From contig DDJH01000123.1 in the NCBI GenBank assembly GCA_002338895.1, forward strand, positions 5,865 through 14,233: 8,369 nt of DNA. Direction: 5' to 3'. Under the pieces are notes generated by a model that searched no databases, was not told the origin of the DNA, and saw only the letters and a program-made list of their open reading frames with translations. Positions within the stretch are counted from its first letter, which is position 1, and every line of letters starts with the position of its first letter. This document shows, one piece after another, positions 6,111 through 8,369 of the stretch. Position numbers and translations under genes: made by a program. Origin of the DNA: Lentisphaeria bacterium UBA1829 (GTDB lineage Bacteria; Verrucomicrobiota; Lentisphaeria; Victivallales; UBA1829).

Positions 6111-8369
6111 ATGCACCGAAGAACAATCCGAAGAGTTCTTTTCAGCCTCCTGGCCCTGTCGGCTCTAGCCGCGGGAGCCTCGGAAAAAGTCTGCGACATG
6201 GAGAAACTCGCGCCGCAGTGGTATTCCTTTCCGCGGGGAAAACTGAAAGCCGTCACCGCTCAGGAGAAGTACAAGGGACGAACCGCGCTTCTCTTCGACA
6301 TGCCGGAACCCAGCGGTCACATCGACCTGAAACTGCCGATTCCGAAAGGAGAATCGCTGGACGGACTCTCGTTTGCGATCCGGATGCTTCCGGGCTGCAC
6401 GCAGAAGGAGGTTCTGTTCGTCCTGTCCGACAACTCGGACAGGGAGACCTGGTACTATTCGGTCAAACACCGTCCGGAATGGAAGGAATATACGGTCAAA
6501 CTCCGCGATTTCCGTCTTCTGACGTGGCCGGGGAAAGTCATTGCGGACGGGAAACTTTCGCGGGACTCCGTCACGCACCTTCAGCTCTACAACAGCCCGA
6601 AAGGACAGAAATTTCTTCTTGCGGACCTGAAATTCCGTTTTTCCCCCTCCGGCCCTTCGGACTCCGCTTCCCCCGCGGAAGAGAAGAAGCAAAGCGCCGG
6701 CTACAAAATTCTCCCGATCCGGCTTCCGGCAAAAACGGAACGCTGCGACCGCTTCTTTCCGGAAGCCTGGGATACGAAAGTTTCGGGCACCAACTTTGTC
6801 CGTTCCGGCAGACCGGTCTTTCTTCTTGGAGCCTGGCAGCTGGATGTGGAGACGGCGCCCTGGCTGATGCGTCTCTGCGGCGTCGACGTCTCGATCTTCA
6901 ACGCCGCGGAAATCTACACGCTCTACACGCCGTGGCGCGACAAAAACGACGGGAAACTTGTCCTCCACTGGAAAGACAATCCGTGGTACGAAGGCATCAT
7001 CGCGCGCCTTCTCCGAAACAAGATCCGCTTCTGGCACGAACACAAAGCCAGTCCCCGGAGCGGAGAACTTCCGAAATTCCGCGAATTTGACGAAATCCGG
7101 GACGCCGGCCACTTCGTCGCCTATGATCCCTATCACCCCGACGGCGAACGCTGCTATCAGGAAATGTACAAATCCTGGATGCGCCACACCCGCAAGTTCC
7201 CGATCTTCTGCTACGAACTCTTCAATGAGATGATGTACGACAACACCCATCCGATCAGCCGGAAGGCGTTTGCCGACTCCATGCGGAAAAAGTATCACGG
7301 CGATCTTTCCCGCGCAAACCGGGCCTGGGGCACCTCCTTCCGCAGTTTCGACGAGGTCAACCCGCCCGGCTTTCTTCAGGACGGGGGCCGTCTGAATCTT
7401 CCCCGCGAGTCCCTCTTCCGCCGGGAATCGCTCCGGCATCCGAATCTGACCGTGGACTGGAGAAAATTTCAGGAGCAGCGCGGCGGAGATGCCATCGAAC
7501 ACTACATGAAACTCATGCGCCGGTACGATCCCGATCCGCATGTGCTTTCCACCACGCAGTGTCACCTCTCCCTTCCGGATGACTACGGCAGTGCCGGTCT
7601 CAGTCCGGAAAGCGTCCGGCGCGGCTCCGATTTCTACTCGCACGAGGTCGGCGTCCCGTATGTGGAAAGCATGGGCTACATGTCCTACGCGTTTGCCGCG
7701 ACGATGCTGAAGCCGCTGTTTTCCTTCGATATGCTCTATCACAGCGGAGCGACCGGGATGCCGATCATGAATGCGGAATCCGGGATGCACGTTTCGACCC
7801 GCGGGGCCTCGGAAAGCGATGTCCGCCAGCAGACCCTTCTCGACCTCCACTCCGGCTGGAAGTTTTTCGATGCGACACGCGGCACCCCTCCCGACTGGTG
7901 GACTCCCGGTTTCGACGACCGTTCATGGGGCGGGGTCAAAGTTCCCGCCATGTGGGCGGAATCGGGCTACAAGCTCTGCCAGGTCGGACTCTACCGGAAG
8001 ACCTTTCCGCTTCCGAAGGAGGCCCCGCGCGCCGGACGTCTCTATCTGAACGGGAAATCCTTCGCGGACAAAGCGGACATCTATCTGAACGGCGAAAAGC
8101 TCGGCTCGGTCAAAGGGCACAGCGAAAGCTGGACCTTCGACATCACCGGGAAACTCCGGGATACGAACGTTCTTGCCGCGATCATCGAAAACCGCTATTT
8201 TCACGGGGGATCCTATTACGGCGGGATCCGTGGATTTGTCACGCTGAACACGATTCCGCTGGTTCTTCCGGAGGAGCGGCGGCCGGGGATGAAGACGGGT
8301 GTCAGAGACCGGCGTCATGTACGCAGTTTTCTCTGGAGTCAGGCGGTTCACGGGATGCGCGGCGTGATA
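6111..8369 (+). CDS. Secreted beta-galactosidase-like clan GH-A glycoside hydrolase, C-terminus beyond the window
   Basis: The frame is open for 753 codons from ATG 6111 to the right edge with no stop. AGGAG (6099-6103) lies 7 nt upstream. Residues 1-23 are a signal peptide (RRTIRRVLFSLLALSALAAGA). Residues about 24-178 look like a beta-sandwich carbohydrate-binding domain (SEKVCDMEKLAPQWYSF at 24-40, LADLKFRF at 170-177), followed by a charged Ser/Pro linker (178-196). The catalytic barrel starts near 200 (GRPVFLLGAWQLD, 233-245). The acid/base is probably E373 in CYELFNEMMYDN (367-378), and the nucleophile candidate is E556 in MPIMNAESGMH (550-560). Residues about 577-715 match a GH2-type sugar-binding jelly roll (SGWKFFD, FDDRSW, LYRKTF, DIYLNGEKLG, TFDITGKL). 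RSFLWSQAVHGMRGVI (738-753) then resembles the GH42 segment before the last barrel strand. Exact family and substrate are uncertain; a beta-galactoside or related plant/algal or mucin glycan is a guess. Probably exported and induced through the upstream regulator. Confidence 0.85.
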   Translation, partial: MHRRTIRRVLFSLLALSALAAGASEKVCDMEKLAPQWYSFPRGKLKAVTAQEKYKGRTALLFDMPEPSGHIDLKLPIPKGESLDGLSFAIRMLPGCTQKEVLFVLSDNSDRETWYYSVKHRPEWKEYTVKLRDFRLLTWPGKVIADGKLSRDSVTHLQLYNSPKGQKFLLADLKFRFSPSGPSDSASPAEEKKQSAGYKILPIRLPAKTERCDRFFPEAWDTKVSGTNFVRSGRPVFLLGAWQLDVETAPWLMRLCGVDVSIFNAAEIYTLYTPWRDKNDGKLVLHWKDNPWYEGIIARLLRNKIRFWHEHKASPRSGELPKFREFDEIRDAGHFVAYDPYHPDGERCYQEMYKSWMRHTRKFPIFCYELFNEMMYDNTHPISRKAFADSMRKKYHGDLSRANRAWGTSFRSFDEVNPPGFLQDGGRLNLPRESLFRRESLRHPNLTVDWRKFQEQRGGDAIEHYMKLMRRYDPDPHVLSTTQCHLSLPDDYGSAGLSPESVRRGSDFYSHEVGVPYVESMGYMSYAFAATMLKPLFSFDMLYHSGATGMPIMNAESGMHVSTRGASESDVRQQTLLDLHSGWKFFDATRGTPPDWWTPGFDDRSWGGVKVPAMWAESGYKLCQVGLYRKTFPLPKEAPRAGRLYLNGKSFADKADIYLNGEKLGSVKGHSESWTFDITGKLRDTNVLAAIIENRYFHGGSYYGGIRGFVTLNTIPLVLPEERRPGMKTGVRDRRHVRSFLWSQAVHGMRGVI

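Noticed and set aside
6165..7850. Long minus-strand open frame of 561 codons opposite the hydrolase.
   Set aside because: It is antisense to a gene with signal peptide, domains and catalytic motifs. Its translation is low-complexity, rich in R, V, F and G, as expected for a shadow of GC-rich coding DNA.
1..8369. CRISPR arrays, tRNA or rRNA genes, insertion sequences and attachment sites.
   Set aside because: I saw no spaced direct-repeat array, no tRNA-like cloverleaf, no transposase frame and no long terminal repeats in the window.

Overview
The window most likely comes from a Lentisphaerota (Victivallis-like) bacterium with fairly GC-rich DNA. The main evidence is a right-hand cassette typical of that group: a GntR-type regulator, a single pseudopilin with an N-terminal methylation motif and a C-terminal H-X9-DG signature, and a large secreted glycoside hydrolase, in that order. 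The taxonomic call is an inference from gene content; no rRNA or other marker gene is present.

Left half (minus strand). A complete four-gene dTDP-L-rhamnose operon runs right to left from 3674 to 309 in the order rfbB, rfbA, rfbC, rfbD. Together these turn glucose-1-phosphate and dTTP into dTDP-L-rhamnose, the donor for surface polysaccharide. Each gene joins the next by a 4-base ATGA overlap, so translation is probably coupled. Past rfbD, after a 168-base gap, lies the start of another minus-strand gene (first 47 codons only). It resembles a conserved hypothetical family common in tailed phages, and it is preceded by a strong Shine-Dalgarno sequence and a 10-bp hairpin.

Middle (3675-4172). 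This 498-base divergent intergenic region has a candidate rfb promoter firing left (about 3972-3999), with a leader of about 290 nt rich in inverted repeats, including a terminator-like hairpin. It also has a strong extended -10 promoter firing right (4100-4127). Poly-A/T tracts sit upstream of both promoters at UP-element positions. A repeat and dyad, probably an operator, covers the predicted start of the rightward transcript.

Right half (plus strand). The three genes are an AraR-like GntR/LacI chimeric repressor candidate (4173-5303), a pseudopilin-like protein (5335-6066) and a signal-peptide-bearing beta-galactosidase-like clan GH-A enzyme (from 6111, running off the right edge). Gaps are short (31 and 44 nt) and I see no terminator between them, so they look like one sugar-responsive operon: sense a sugar, make an envelope pseudopilin, and secrete an enzyme that releases the sugar. 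The hydrolase appears to have a GH2-like beta-sandwich inserted inside its catalytic barrel, and the role of the pseudopilin in such a cassette is the main open question.
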